64,000 nucleotides of DNA from Prunella strophiata (Eukaryota; Chordata; Aves; Passeriformes; Prunellidae): the NCBI GenBank assembly GCA_036583965.1, contig JAZBQD010000030.1:53879551-53943550 (forward strand), in the 5' to 3' direction. Below are positions 25,618-38,710 of the stretch, piece by piece. Numbering within the stretch: position 1 is the stretch's first letter; each line of letters opens with the position of its first letter. The position numbers and the translations under genes are program-made. The notes beneath the pieces are model-generated. The model made no database searches, was not told the DNA's origin, and was given only the letters and a program-made list of their open reading frames with translations.

Positions 25618-27425
25618 CTGAAAGAACAGGGAACACAAATATGTAGATTTACTGCCAAAATTCCAAATCAGAATGAAACTACATCAGTGACAGGACAAGC
25701 AAATAAATCAGTTCTCACAGTTAACCATGTTGTCCCTTTGATGCTGAAAGGTAAGGAATCCACCAGATACCTAGTTGATAGAAGCTGAGAAAATTGGCAT
25801 TGGTAGATAAAGCAGCACTATGGCAGCAGTAAAAGCTTTCTTATAAAAACCTGCATTTCCCCTTTATCTCTCTACCTCATTTTTACAGACCTGTAAGGGA
25901 ATAAAATGCAAGAATATTTTCTGCTTCAGAATAGCCTGCTCCCGAAATGACTGATGCACAAACACATTAAAAATTGTTATGAGCCTCAAAAAAATTTTTC
26001 AAAATAAAGCATTTTTAAAGGTTCATAACAAAAATCTGGCCTTGAGACCAGGTTTTTCTTGGTAATGCTGAGTAACCCGTGTTAACAGGATGCCACAAAA
26101 ATGCATTGACAGTTTTGCTTTTTGATCCTAAAATCCACAATATGCACAAACCAAAGCTTTGGGACATCAGAGCTTTGTCACTCTTTGCATGGTGTTTTGG
26201 CAAGCTCCCATCACCATGGTCCAAAAATTGTCACCACCCATAGATAATTCTCCACCTTTCATTCTCATTTCTCCCGTCACTCTTACTCTTTATATCCTTT
26301 GATAGCTCTCTTATTTTTCTTGTTTTCTAGCCCTGCAATAGTGATTGCTTATCTTTTTCTGCAGTCCATCTGCCTCTTTTTCACATCATCAGAAAACTCA
26401 TCTCTAAAATCCATACTGCAGGGCCAAACCTCTAATGCTTCTCATTTCAGACACAGAAACCTCAGACTTATCTGTTGAACACTCTCCCCTCCTTTCCTCT
26501 ATCCAAAATATTGCAGCTTAAATCACCTTCTAACCATGAGAGATCTGGGGCAAATGAAGGATTTCTGTCTTCTACATAGAGGGGGAAAAAAAAAAGACCA
26601 ACCAGACCATCAAAAATTATTGTTCTGTGCCAAAGAAAAGCTTGTTTTCTGCAGCTTTAACCAAAATCTAATTTATGTGATTTTCATGATGAAGTTATTT
26701 GATCTGAGGTTGAACTATTTTTTATAACCAAATTGTTGGAATTCTCAGGGTTTCTGCACAGAGTTTCTATCAGCACAAATGTGCCTTTTTTGTAGGTTAA
26801 ATAAATAAATAAGTTACTTATCAAATTTCACTCAGGTGTATTCCTCTCCCCCTGCTGAGGACTCCTAGCTTCCCTGCTGCCCCTTGCAAAGCTCCAGTTC
26901 TGCCTTTCTGTCTGTGAGGAGAGTTTTACCTCCATGAATCTTGCCCTCATATCTCTACCCCAAGCATTAAGCAGAGGGTGACCACCCCACACAAGCCCCT
27001 CATAGCCCCCAGCTCTGCCATCACAGTGTGTATCCCCCTGTGCTATTGTTGCCCTCTCCTTTTCAAATCCTGTTGCTCTCCACTTTCCCTGTCATTTCTA
27101 CCAAACAGCACTGCATGTCCAGGCTCCTCCGAGTTAATTCTTAGAGCCAACATCCACAGATGCATTCTGCACCCCCTTCCCAAGCTTGTCCAAACACTCA
27201 TAAAATTACTGCTTCATTTAAAATCCAAAATTCCTTCATTTAGGAGAGGGCTATTGCAATACAGGTCTGTTTTCATTAACATTTGCATTTTATTGCAACC
27301 TGTTTACTGTCTGAATTTCAGGGCTGTCTTCCACTTCATCTGCTGCTTTATCTCATGTCAGATTTGTGTTTTCATAACATCATTCTTCTGCTGAAAAGGT
27401 ATTTCCCAAAAACTCTGTTTTGGAC
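25618..27425. other. Probable CBY2 intron, no upstream exon found
   Basis: The acceptor at 25618-25620 implies that an intron and 5' exon(s) of CBY2 lie to the right. No matching N-terminal peptide was recognised in this stretch. Confidence 0.5.
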
Positions 27426-27450
27426 TTTTTTTTTTTTTTTTTTTTTTTTT
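27426..27450. repeat. Poly(T) tract, 25 nt
   Basis: An uninterrupted T run. It could be the poly(A) tail of a minus-strand retrocopy, but no AATAAA complement or processed gene follows on its right. Confidence 0.9.
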
Positions 27451-27954
27451 CCACTTACACTACATCCAGAGTCATGCACTGCTCCCTCCCTTACACCCTT
27501 TCCCCTGCAGCCTTTCCAACACATCCCATCCCATTGGGGTGCCCAGTCCCATTTTTCACCTCAAAAGCCCCAAAATGGGGGCCTGGTAAGGGGTGAAGGG
27601 GCAGAGGGCAGATCAGCTATGGAGGGAACAGACCCTTAATTATCCATGGAAGATGCAGAACACATCCAGCAACAGAAGCCCAGACCCTCGTGCCTATCAT
27701 GGACAAGCAGCTACAGTTCTTAAAGTCACTTACAGAGAAAGTGTTTAGACTGCACATTTTCAGGATAAACAGAAATGTATAATATATACGACTTTGAAGG
27801 ACATTATCTCGGGGACAATTAAACTTGACAGTGGCTCTGTCAGCTCTTTTGCACTGCCACAAAGACATCGACCCAAGCTTCAGGGAGATACCTCAAGATC
27901 TCAATGTCTCCCATATCATTTTTTCCCCCATCTCTGAATAATCCCAGGAAATGC
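27451..27954. other. Noncoding, nothing recognisable
   Basis: Pyrimidine-rich at first, then unique-looking sequence without a supported feature. Confidence 0.45.
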
Positions 27955-28345
27955 TGGGTGGATGGGCAAGGCAGCCAGCTGCAGGGGAAGCCACACCAAA
28001 TCGAGACAGGCTGGGCAGTTTGGGAGCACCCCAATGACAAACAATGACAGACCTGGCACACAGCTCACCTTCTCCAGCGGGGCCAGCGGCGCTCCTTCCC
28101 TCTGCCCAGAGCAGAACAGAGCAGCCCAGGCTGGGCTCTGCTGCTGCCAGGGTGTCCAGCTGGGGACAGGGCACTGAGGCTGATGTGAGCTCTGGCAGGG
28201 ACCTTGCCCCAGGAGCAGCCACCTGCCCCCAGCCCTGCAGGGACTGGGAGCTCCTGCACACCCTCCTTGCACAGCTCACTTCTGGCTCCTTCCGCGCTGT
28301 CCTCACAAGGCTGCCTCTGGCTTTTCCCAGCGCTGCTCTTCTGGG
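27955..28345. other. GC-richer patch with low stop density
   Basis: This stretch stands out from its surroundings by higher G+C and a cluster of CpGs near 28075-28095 (cagcggggccagcggcgctc). Several frames are open on both strands (for example minus 28306 to 27893, 137 codons). None of the translations looks like a known protein. It lies 2.4 kb upstream of the CBY2 terminal exon on the coding strand, so a promoter or 5' exon for CBY2 is possible but unproven. Confidence 0.3.
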
Positions 28346-31300
28346 TTATTTCTCATGGAAATGACCTTTCTGCTAGCTCGGCTCCCATGCCCTTTCCTGA
28401 ACCCAGACTTCCCGATCTCCCTTTGATGCTCCTAACTGAGAACACTTTGGACAGATTCTTTCTCCATCACACCCCCTTAAAACAAATTTTGCTTTTATTC
28501 TGAAACTTCAAATTCTGTTTGTTGTGAACTGATATTGATAAGTTCAAAAATCACTTCCCTGCATGAGAGTTGAAGTTATTTTCCAAGGACAACATGAAGT
28601 TCTTCTTTGACTACAAGTTTAGGACCAGACAAGTAGCTGAATCCTAGTAAGAAGAAAATAGAATATAGAAGGCATTCACACATGCAGGTTCAGATATTAT
28701 TTGTAGCAGCCCTCTCCACTTCCACATCTTTACATTTCTAATGAAGTCTTTCTTATTTGCTACATCTTTGACAAGTGGAATTTTTTTCTAATCAGGGTTC
28801 TTGAATAATAAATACAGCATTTAATTTCTTTTTCAGTGAAAATTACCAAGTTGACATCACCCTCAAGGTGACTGCTATTGCTTCAGGAACTTGGAGGTAT
28901 AGTTCAGCTTTGGTGTTATATGAAAATTATAAACTCAGGTATAAAATCCTTCTCCGTAATTGCTCCCTTGCTTATATTTAATTTTAGACAACAAAACCAC
29001 ATCACATGTTACTATGGCAACTCCCCAGGGAGCATTCTTCTTTATTTGAGCTCCAGGATCCTGTACAGGAAAACAGAAAAATGTCCTCAAAACAGAAAAG
29101 TATTTTATCTGTGGACTGCTTTGTGCTTGGTCTGCCATCAGATGGGAATTTAAGGGTGCTACCTAGTGCAGACACTTTTCAGGAGAGGTGGCTGAAATGT
29201 CCAAACTGAACTTCAGCAGGACTGGGGCTATGGACTCTGAAAGTGACCTTTGATAAACATTTTAAGGTCTAAGAGCTGACTAGAAACTGAATTAATAGAA
29301 AGAAGTGCAGATGCTTAATCCAGAACCATGGAGAACTAACTTGATAGTGAGAGTACCCTTGCTTTTCTTATGCAGTATTTTCCTTAAAGTTTTGTAAAGT
29401 TCTTCTGCAAGTCAATTTTTTACTGAAAATTATTAATTCAAATGCCAATACATTGGGATCAAATTTAGTGAATACCATCAGATGTGATATTTATGCACAC
29501 ATCAGAATTGGAAATGCTGCAAGAGTTCACAGCAGAATTTTTTATAGCAGCTACACTGATTTCTGAGCTGGACTCTCAAAAGGACTGAGATGTCATTCAC
29601 AAGATTACAAAGGCAGAAATAATGCTGAGTGTGTTCCTCTCCCTGCCAAGAGACAAGTAACCCCTGCTCTGTAAGAAGGGTTTGAAATAACTTGCCAGCT
29701 GAGTGTTTTGTCCACAGCTTCAGACCAGCCAATTTCTCAAAGATGTTTCACTATACAAAGAATTAAATATTATTTGGAACCAGAGCCTTTTTTTCCCCAT
29801 CCTACCTGCACACCTTATACCAGGATGCTCAACTGACTTTGCTGTCCTTCTTCTTGGAGATTGTCTGGTTCTAGAAAGGATCCAGTGGGAAGGAGTGTGT
29901 GATCCCAGACACACTCATATAATATTCCTCCGTGCTCTGTGCTGGGGTGCAAGAGGTCACCATGCAGTGATGGGTTGAAAGCCAGGGGGAAGAGCAAGGT
30001 ATGAACTGCTGCCATGAGGAGTTTGCAAGAAGGGCCCTGAAGACCCCATACCAGCCTCCTTTCTATCAGACAGTGGTATGTACCAGCAGTAAATGTCAGC
30101 CCTTTCCATCCTTTGCTTTTGGGTTAGAAGATCTGGTAAAGTGGCTGAAGTGAAAATAATCTGTGTGTGGGTTTTTTGGTAAAAAGCATGCAATATTCCC
30201 AAATCTTTATTTGATAGAACCAAAAGTGCCTGCTGCCACTTTCTGCCATGCCAAACACATCTGTGCTTTTGAAATGCCAGTGTAGGCTGGTCTCACCACA
30301 CACTCATCCCCTGTTCTCCAGGGCATTAAGCCTGGATGTGAATCCCACCCAGTCACTAAAAAGACTCTTGCACAGTGCTCTTGAATCATCTCCTGACCTC
30401 AACAGCTGGGCAGGGAGTAAAAATTATGTTTTCTCAGTTTCTGAGGCAGTGAAATGCCTGGTAATATCTCAGCATTGTATTCTGCTCAGGAAGAGACAGT
30501 CAGCAGTGTGAAAATCAGTAATGAAAAACTCCAGATCAGTTTTTTTTTCAGGCAAATAAATGGCTTGAGTGACACACCTATGTCATCACCTATTTGGACT
30601 AATTGTCCTTTCCAGGGACTCTGTCACAGTGCTGCTGCCAGGGTGTCTCAGCACAACCCTCACAACATACCATGTTGTGCAAATCACCAACCCTGCATTC
30701 TCCTGTCAGCACTGGGTCAGCTGAGAGCTGAAATGAAAGGTGGAAATATCTACTTTCATATCTTCCCTCTGATCCTAATTTTATTTTAGACATGGGGTTA
30801 GTCATCATTTCCTCAGGTTCTCAATGAGTTTGGGATGCTGACTTTCTGATGTAAGCTGTCAAGAGAATTTTGTTCTTCTTATGTGAAGTGCCTTGAACAT
30901 GAAAACATGACAGCAAAGAAGCCATACACACCACTCTTATTTATCCCCCTGATTGTAATATACACATGCTTTACAGGGTGAAGCAAAAGATTTTACTATT
31001 GCCTAGTAAGTGACATCTTGCAGACATGTCAGGCTTTGTGTTGTTCCACCTTTGATCTCATTCTCACTTTGCTTGCTTTGTACTTTAGCTATGATAATTT
31101 TTTTTTTAAAAATCATCAAAACCCATGTGCAGTCTCTTGGTCAGCTCTAAGCCATTTCCTGTCAACGCTGTTCCTGTGTGTTGTGCCTCTGTGAGCCTTG
31201 CAACAAAAAACAGCCCAATTACCTTGTCACTCTCCTAGTTCTGTCTGAACAGATCAAAATTTACAGAGCACTCCATGCTGCTGAAAGAGCCTGTTGTTCA

Positions 31301-31849
31301 CTGCTGAGTTAATACTAGCAGAAATGATCAGTGGTGCACTTGTTTCTGTTCTGAGGGCAGAGGAGCAGAGCTGAGATTGCCCCCAGAGGAGCTCTCTGGC
31401 CTTCCTGTACATAGGGACAATTTGGAAGGGGACAGTCACCTCAGTGTGCCGTGTGTGAGCATGGGGTATCCCACATGGCCTCCCTGGGACACCCTGAGAG
31501 GCAAGCCTGCCAGCAGGCTGAGCTGGACACGCTGGCCCTGAGCTCTGATAGCCACAAACCCCAAACAGCAACAGGCAGCAAGGGCTCAGGAAAGAGACTT
31601 GAGCCCCCACTGACTTGTCAGCCAAGTGATGCTTCAGCCCTCCCCACTGCTCTGATTAGATCTCTGCTGACTGCACCTGAGCTCTGAGGTGCTGCAAACA
31701 GGTGCAGTGTTTGGGAGTTGGGAGCATTTCAGCTCATTCTGAACACAGAGCAGCTCTTCCATGTGACAAGTCTCTGGGTGAGAGGAAAAGTCAGTGGCTC
31801 TACTCCTGATTGACAGGGAGAAAATTAAGGGTTCAGGCTTATTATGCAG
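28346..31849. other. Noncoding, nothing recognisable
   Basis: Unique-looking sequence with short overlapping ORFs only. Confidence 0.5.
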
Positions 31850-32130
31850 TCTCTAACAGTGATTTATGGGGTCCCTGTACATTTTAATCTAACAAAAAAA
31901 TTTAAAACATCTAATTAGCTAAGTGTGTAATCCTGTATATTAATTGTCTATTAGCCACTTCTTAATTATAATGGAATGCTTATCAAATAACATGTGATGG
32001 CCACGTAGCACCAATTTAGGTCATTATCAGACCAGCTCCTACTTTAATAAGGATCTGTTCAACTGGAATGTAATAATTTCATTTTATTTTAAAAGCTCTA
32101 CAGAAGAGGAAGCAATCACTTTAAAAAAAA
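31850..32130. promoter_or_regulatory. AT-rich, TAAT-motif-dense segment, possible conserved noncoding element
   Basis: The segment is dense in TAATTA/ATTA-like homeodomain core motifs (for example ctaattagct, ttaattataat) within otherwise non-repetitive sequence. This is the look of many vertebrate conserved noncoding elements, but AT-rich DNA yields such motifs by chance. The call is a suggestion only. Confidence 0.2.
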
Positions 32131-32247
32131 AATAATATTCCATTAGGACTTTCTAGACCCTTTACTGTAAACAACACTTACATGAAGAATCACAAAACTC
32201 ACTTAAAATATCCAAGGAACTATCAAGGAACCTGGAAACGCAGATCT

Positions 32248-33480
32248 TGTGTTTAAGTTTGTCCAGGAGTTCCTTGTTCATGGACACAGTCCTTCCAGCA
32301 TTTTTGCTTTGACTTCCTCTTTGTTGAGATGTATCACTCCTGAGCCTGGAGGAGGTGACCCTTGGTTATTAACCAGCTTCTCTGGGCCCATCATCCTTCC
32401 AGGGAATTCTACCAAGCAGATCCCTGAAGAGATCAAAGTCTGCTTTCCCAAAGTCCAGATGAGTTTGTTGTGTGCTCTCCTCAACACTCTAAATATTCTA
32501 ACTCCATAATTTTGTGGTCACTGTGTCCAAGGCTGCCTTGAGCTTCATATTCCTCATCAGATACTCTTGCTGGTGAAAACAAGGTCCAACATTAGCACCT
32601 CTCCTCATTGGCTCTTCTATCACTTGGAGAAGGAAGTTATTATCAGGGCATTCCAGGAATGTCCTGGATGATTTATTTTTGTGTTTTTCCCCCAGGAGAT
32701 ACCAGGGTGGTTGAAGTTCCCTATAAGGAACCACCTTGTGAACATGAGATCACTCCTACCTGTCTTCAGAGGAGCTAATCCACTTCCTGGTCAGGCAGCC
32801 CATAGCAGACCCCTATTGTAATGTCACTTGTCCCTGCTCTCCCTTTAATCCAGACCCATAAGCTCCAAGGTGGCACCGGATCCATCCCCAGGCAGAGCTC
32901 CACGCACTCCTGCTGGTCACTTGACATGGAGAGTGACACTTCCTCCTCATCTCCACACCCTGTCCTTCCTGAAGAGCCTGTATCCCTTCATTCCAACTCT
33001 CCAGTCACAGAGCCCACCCATCCCAGCCCTGCAGGCATGCACAGCTCTCTAATTCCTCTGGTTTATTCTGCTTGCATTCGATAGAGACATTTAAGCTGGG
33101 CCACCACTAAGCTGACTTACAGTCTGGAGTGGCTGGAATCACACTGTGCTGCTCTTCAGCTACTCTCGTGCTGACCTGTGACCCCTCTCCAGGCTCTGAG
33201 CATCTCTGGCTGGCACTGGCATCCCACTGGTAGGAGTGGGATGGATTGAGGTTTCCCTCCCCTGGCAACATGAGTTTAAATCCATCTTTACCAGCCTGGC
33301 AAGTCTATGGGCAAAGACGCTCTTCCCCTTCTCTGGTAGGTGAACCCCACCAGCTCCCAAGAGATCAGGTTTCTCAAAGAGACTCCCATGATCTAAGTAG
33401 CTGAACTGGTTGGGGCACCAGTGCTGGAACCATCCTAAGATTTTATATGGACTCTCCCCCCACTGCCCTTTCTGATTACT
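32248..33480 (-). mobile_element. CR1 LINE fragment, end of ORF1 esterase to ORF2 endonuclease
   Basis: This is the 5' portion of a CR1 element in minus orientation. Reading the minus strand from the right, the first segment (about 33483-33160) carries the ORF1 C-terminus, LLGAGGVHLPEKGKSVFAHR. It matches the SGNH/GDSL-type esterase domain known from CR1 ORF1, with G-G-V-H where D-G-V-H is expected at the catalytic Asp/His block. The next segments correspond to the start of the ORF2 AP-endonuclease domain, then FLECPDNNFLLQVIEEPMRRGA and RRAHNKL..LGKQTLI. Frames are broken throughout. The reverse transcriptase and the CR1 3' end are absent, so the fragment stops near 32248 within the endonuclease-RT linker. 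Confidence 0.9.
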
Positions 33481-34560
33481 CATGCATCATCTTCCAAGAA
33501 ATTTTGCAATAGCTTACCAGGAGTCATACCCGTGTTCCAATGGGCAAACACTGCTGAGTACATCTCTCTCAGTCCTTGTGGGCATGCAAGATTTGTTCTC
33601 CAATGTTTTTCTATCACCAGACCTGCAGGAGCAGACTTCTAACAAGGCACAGGACCCATCTGGCAATCTTACTAAAAATCAGATTTGGCTTTCAGAATCA
33701 ACCTTTCCCCAGTGGGTTTCTCAAACGGTAGCGCTGTCACCTGGTTTTGCAAAGAGCTCCTGCACTCAGCTCCCAGGACTATCCTTCCACAGCATTTTTG
33801 CCTGTTACACTGGCACACAGATTTTTACTGGAGCTGATGGGCTTGTGCAAAGCAAGCATCTTATGAAAGATATAAATATATATATCTTGGAGGATGTCTG
33901 AAGCTTAGTGCTTAGTGCTAGACAGTGTAATTTTGCCAAACTAGAAATACGAAAAGAACATTAAAAAAGAGATAATATAGGCTCATAACTAAACTTAAAT
34001 ATAGAGTGGTACTGAAATGAGACCATTTCAAGCTCTGTGGAGCACTGGTTTACCTTCTCTAGCCCATATCATGCTTTGATGGGCCATGGCACACTTTGCT
34101 TAGAGGAACACAATTTTAACACCTGCTCATCCCAGGGCTTAAATTGGTGCCAGAGTACTCTTTTAATGGTATGCCAGAAGAAGAGAGGTTTCAGCAATGA
34201 AAGTAAGAGAATAAACAGTTAGAACCCAGGTACTATTGTTAAGCACACCTAGGAACAATTAAACTGATGATTTTAGAAATGTTGTGCAACCCCTAGCAAT
34301 GATTTTATGCCAGAGAAGCAGCCCCGTTTTACCCATTTCCCTCAACTTTAAACCTGCAAAGTCTGTCCTGAGGTGAATGGAGGTTACAAAAGTTACCTGG
34401 TTTTCCAAAATTGCCTGCAAACCTCTGTGCAAATTTAGGGTCACTGTCTGTCCAAGTGCTCTGCAGTGGCACTCGAAAAATAGCTGGAAACAGAACACAC
34501 ATCTACCCAGAGAAATGCAATGAGAAAGAAATAGGTTAACCTGTCTTCATACATGTCCAG
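33481..34560. other. Noncoding, nothing recognisable
   Basis: A 139-codon plus ORF at 33482-33901 has no recognisable features and is probably chance. Confidence 0.5.
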
Positions 34561-34790
34561 AGGATATCATTAACATTAATGTAGTCATAAAGCAGCACCT
34601 GCTGGCTCAACACAGCACATCTTTGCCTACTACCAATTAACTCTTCAAAAAATAATAGAGAACAGTTTTTGCCCTTCTGCCCCAAGCACAATAACTTGTT
34701 TCCCGTTAAGCATTATTAATTATAATGTCCCTGCTGCTTTGCCTCACTGAAATGAACAGTCCCATTAGTGACATAAGCTTCATAGCAAGG
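34561..34790. promoter_or_regulatory. Second TAAT-rich noncoding segment
   Basis: Contains several ATTA/TAAT cores (accaattaactc, attattaattataatg) and a CACCTGCTGG E-box-like site in non-repetitive sequence. Offered only as a candidate conserved noncoding element, with no functional evidence. Confidence 0.18.
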
Positions 34791-36607
34791 TGTATCTCAG
34801 CAGGAGCAAGTGCAGAGTTATTGGGGTTTAAAAATATTATACTGCTTTTTATTACTATTGTTGTTCCTTACTTGTTATAGAGCTTTCACTCTTAACCATT
34901 CAGAAGGAAAAAATACCCCACACATCTCAGTCAAAGAACAGATCCCACTTAGGTAAAGGCACAAATTCCACAAAGACGTTCATATTACAGTAATGTCAAA
35001 GATTCAGCAAGCAAAGTCCAAGAAAAAGGCTTAGGAGTGGCAAGTCGTGTGATGAGATGGGCAGACACTCCCCAAAAAGCTGTAACCATGTTCTGCACTG
35101 CTAAATGTGAAGTGCAGTCAGATGCTGATGGGAAGAGCGAAGGTGAAGGTGGCCCTTCCTCTGCGGTCAGGTGTAAGGTGCTGTGACCGTGCCACTGCAC
35201 AGCAGCTGGGTGCTGCCAGCTTCCACAGGCCCTTGGCTCTCCTCCAGGCTCCTTTTGGGACCAGCTCTTCCCCAGTGCACTCAGGCAATGCAGCCACCCC
35301 TTGTGCAAGGTTTCTGATGTGGTGTCCGACGAGGTCACTCGCATATACACAGGCTTTGTGTCTCTGATTCACAGTGTGAAGGTCACTGTCTCTTCTGCAA
35401 GATGTCTCTCACAGCCCAGTTCATGTCCTGTGGCTGAGCTGCCAGCCCTGTCTGAGCAGACACCACCAGGTCTGAGCACTCCTGGTCTGAGCAGAGTTGG
35501 CTGTACAGGAAGCAAAGGTAAACCTGTTCTGCTTAGGGAAAGGACAGCTCTTCCCTTTCCACCTGTATGCAGGGATGAAGTGGCAGATATATGTGATGCC
35601 CATTAAAATATTTTACATGGTATTTAACCTGAGCACTTTGGCAGAAACCATAATCCATCTGAGCTGCCTGTACAACATAAACATACAGTATATGGCAGCC
35701 AGCCTATTAACTGAAGAGCTGTTTTGCATAACACAAACACTGAGGTTACCCATTGGGCTTGTGTTACCCTTCCCATCTTACCAAAGTCACTTTCTGCACA
35801 GACAGGATGTCAGGAATATGATTTACTGGTTTTGCTTGTCAATGCATTGCAGGTGATCACAGATCAGGTATCATTGCTGAATGGATGAATGCCAAGGACA
35901 CTGATTCCTGTATTTAGAATAGAAAGACAGCAATGTACAGCAAGTTTCTGTCTAAAGCCAAGTTGCCATTAGTGGCTTGCAGAAAGCTGCACGATTGCTC
36001 CTCTAAAAGTGTGCCTGATTGCATGTTTATTCACAAGTTTGAGCTGCACAAAGTGCAGTTGTTCTGGCTGCTGAATCTCTGTCAACCCTCCTTTTATGAG
36101 ACAGTCAAGCCTTCCAGAGCCATGAAATGCTTTGTATTATTTGCTGCTGAGATTGTCACATCTTCTATATCTAACAAGGTACCTGGAGACCTGTCCCTTC
36201 TATTTCTAGGAAAGATTTCTACCTGACACTAATAAGAAGGACAGCATCCCAACACCACCTTTTTGAGGCAGAAAGGGGCACTCCAGTGACCTGGGAAGCC
36301 TCATCTGAAATAACTAAACCAAAACCTGCCATCATCTTGCAGACAAGGTACATGCCATCAGCCCATATCTCCCTCACCTTCCACCTCAATGCTGATTAGT
36401 TTCTCCAAGTCTCATCCCAAGAATTGCTGAATGACAGAAAAAGAGATATTTCTGTGACTCACAGGCCAGTTTTTGCAGTGCATCTTTATCTGCTTTGCCT
36501 GATTGATCAAAGATACCATTATCTGCTGTACTCTGCAATCTCATTGACTAGGTTCAGCCTTGCTAACTTCTCGCCTTCAACGATCATAAAGCTTGCTAAA
36601 AATAAAG
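34791..36607. other. Noncoding, nothing recognisable
   Basis: Crowded with short ORFs on both strands near 35.0-35.9 kb. None resembles a known domain. Confidence 0.5.
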
Positions 36608-36664
36608 TAAAAAAAAAAGTTTCTGTTTTTTGGTTTGTTTTTGTTTTTGTTTTTGTTTTTTTTA
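36608..36664. repeat. Poly(A) run and (GTTTTT)n low-complexity repeat
   Basis: A short A run (about 36609-36618) is followed by a T/G tract with about four gttttt units to 36664. Confidence 0.88.
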
Positions 36665-38515
36665 CTGGGTTGTGGACTTTTATAGAGGTCAAATTTCCTT
36701 CCCACCCTTCAGAGAAGTTGCTTTCTTTCTGATGGCAGTGAATTATCTCTTGCAAATAATGAGACATCTGCCTAATTATTTGTCTTTGTTTTTTCCTTCT
36801 CATTGCATCAGCTCCACCCCACCAAACACAGAGCCCTAAGAAACCATAGCCAACCATCTCCATTTACATCTACACATATCCCCCATATTTCCTCTTTTGG
36901 GGAAGCCCCAGGCAGTACTGTTTAAAGGCAAAAATTTAGATGCAATAAACATACTTGAGCAAACGAGATCAGAAATTTCTTGCCTTGTTTTTTAAACCCA
37001 TCATCCTTGAGGCACAGCTGCCACCAATGCACAGCCATACCTGGGTGATGGCAAGGGCTGAGCTGCAGATCTCCTGGGAGGCCTGCTAAAGAAACTGCTA
37101 CTGAGATTTAGGTGAAATGGTAATGCCAAGTGAAACTGTCATCATTCTGTGGGACACTTGTGTTCTTTGTGAGGAGAACATAGAACTGGAAGCACAGGCA
37201 CTTGCAGAAATCTGAAGCAGCATTCCTTCCATATTATGCATGTGAAACTTCAATACCTGAAAAGTGACATCCCACAACTTTTTTTTTTCCCCCAAACAAG
37301 ACAATCACTGCAAAACTTTCTAAGTAAAGAAAAGCAGGTATGGTTAACAAAAGAACTAAAATGTGGTTGGAACAAGAAGTTTATTAAAAAGATAGTTCTT
37401 TTAAATGCCTTGTCATTTGCAAATACATTTAAAATAAATGATAGAGATAGCAGCTCTTCCTTATACTGACATCTTTTGTACTGTGGCTGAGAAATCACAG
37501 GTACAAGTTCACATACATGTCACTGTACAAAGTGCTCATGGTAATCATTTTCATGGGGAAAAATAAGCACTTGAAGGCTCATATATTTTATGTCATGAAT
37601 TCAGTTAATGCACACATCAATCAGATTGTCAAAGCTGTTTACAGCCCATGACTGGGTATTTCTAGCTTTTGACATATTATATCAAAGAGAACCAGAATCC
37701 TTGAAACATAATTTTATAGCTCTCTCTCTTTCTCTCTACTCACAGCTTTCTTCCCATGTTCAATTTTTCTGGTAAACTCTTTATATCATTTGCAGCTCCT
37801 TCAGAATTCCACAGTCACCAGCTTATTAGCAACATCAAGATCACATTATTTCTCTTCTGAGACCCTGACCTGGGTTTTCCCCAAAACTTACAAGGACTAA
37901 GATTCACAATATTTAGGTAGATTCAACTACCACATCCTTCTAAATTAAATTGCTCTGGTATTCCTTCATGCATTTGCACATCACTATCTAGTTTCTTTCA
38001 TCCAATTTCAGAAAAGTACTGTTATTCTTTTTTCTCCATGTTCTTAATTTTTTATTTTTTTTTTTACTTTTGCACTTAAGGACTTTATATCTGGCTGTTG
38101 ATTACAAGCTGTGTCTCCTCTGGGGTTTGGTCAAAGTTTAGAACTAGTCTAAGATATTAGTCCCAAAAGAGGGTGTGAGGATGAAGAAGGGTTGGAGGAT
38201 CTATATCTTTTTCTTGTGAAAATTTAGAACCCTGGAATTAGAAATGACCTTTTCTTCTATATTTTTCCACCAGATGAAAATCATTAAGAAATACCAAGTT
38301 TTCTCTCCATGTATGCCACATGTAACAAAATAGGGATTTTGGAGTCAAGTATTTCAAGCCATGAAGACACAACACTCACTAACTTAGTGAGTGTCCAGCA
38401 CAGGAAATTTCTAGCAACATGCACTGGAAAGATCTAAGCTCAGATGTGTTTTACACCATCACCAAATGAGATCAGCTCCACCTGATGCACTGTCTTTAAG
38501 AGACAGACACTGGAC
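36665..38515. other. Noncoding, nothing recognisable
   Basis: AT-rich sequence without a supported feature. Confidence 0.5.
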
Positions 38516-38710
38516 TTGACAATCATGCACATGAAAAATGAAGAGGTGGAATTTATTCAAAGGACCAAATATCTCACAAAACTGGACAGGGGGAAGGAAC
38601 AAAAATGCAGAAGGGAAGAGGAGTCAGAAACAGTCCAAAACTTATGCAGGCAACTGCAGCATAAAAACAACCAAATAGCACTACTCCAAGAACTTGGTCA
38701 TAAAGTTTAA
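38516..38710 (+). other. Weak candidate coding segment, charged coiled-coil-like ORF
   Basis: A 64-codon plus-strand ORF has an unusually protein-like composition: Glu/Lys/Arg/Gln-rich, with spaced Leu (KYLTKLDRGKEQKCRREEES then LCRQLQHKNNQIALLQEL) and a stop at 38710. It could be a last exon of an unknown coiled-coil protein. No strong acceptor stands out just before it and no nearby AATAAA follows. I do not recognise the sequence, and a chance ORF is the likelier explanation. Confidence 0.2.

Noticed and set aside
27426..27450. Poly(T) as the tail of a minus-strand processed pseudogene
   Set aside because: No poly(A) signal complement, no gene-like sequence to the right and no flanking duplication were seen.
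27893..28306. Overlapping ORFs on both strands in the GC-rich patch
   Set aside because: Multiple frames are open at once, as expected from GC-rich composition. No translation is protein-like enough to call an exon.
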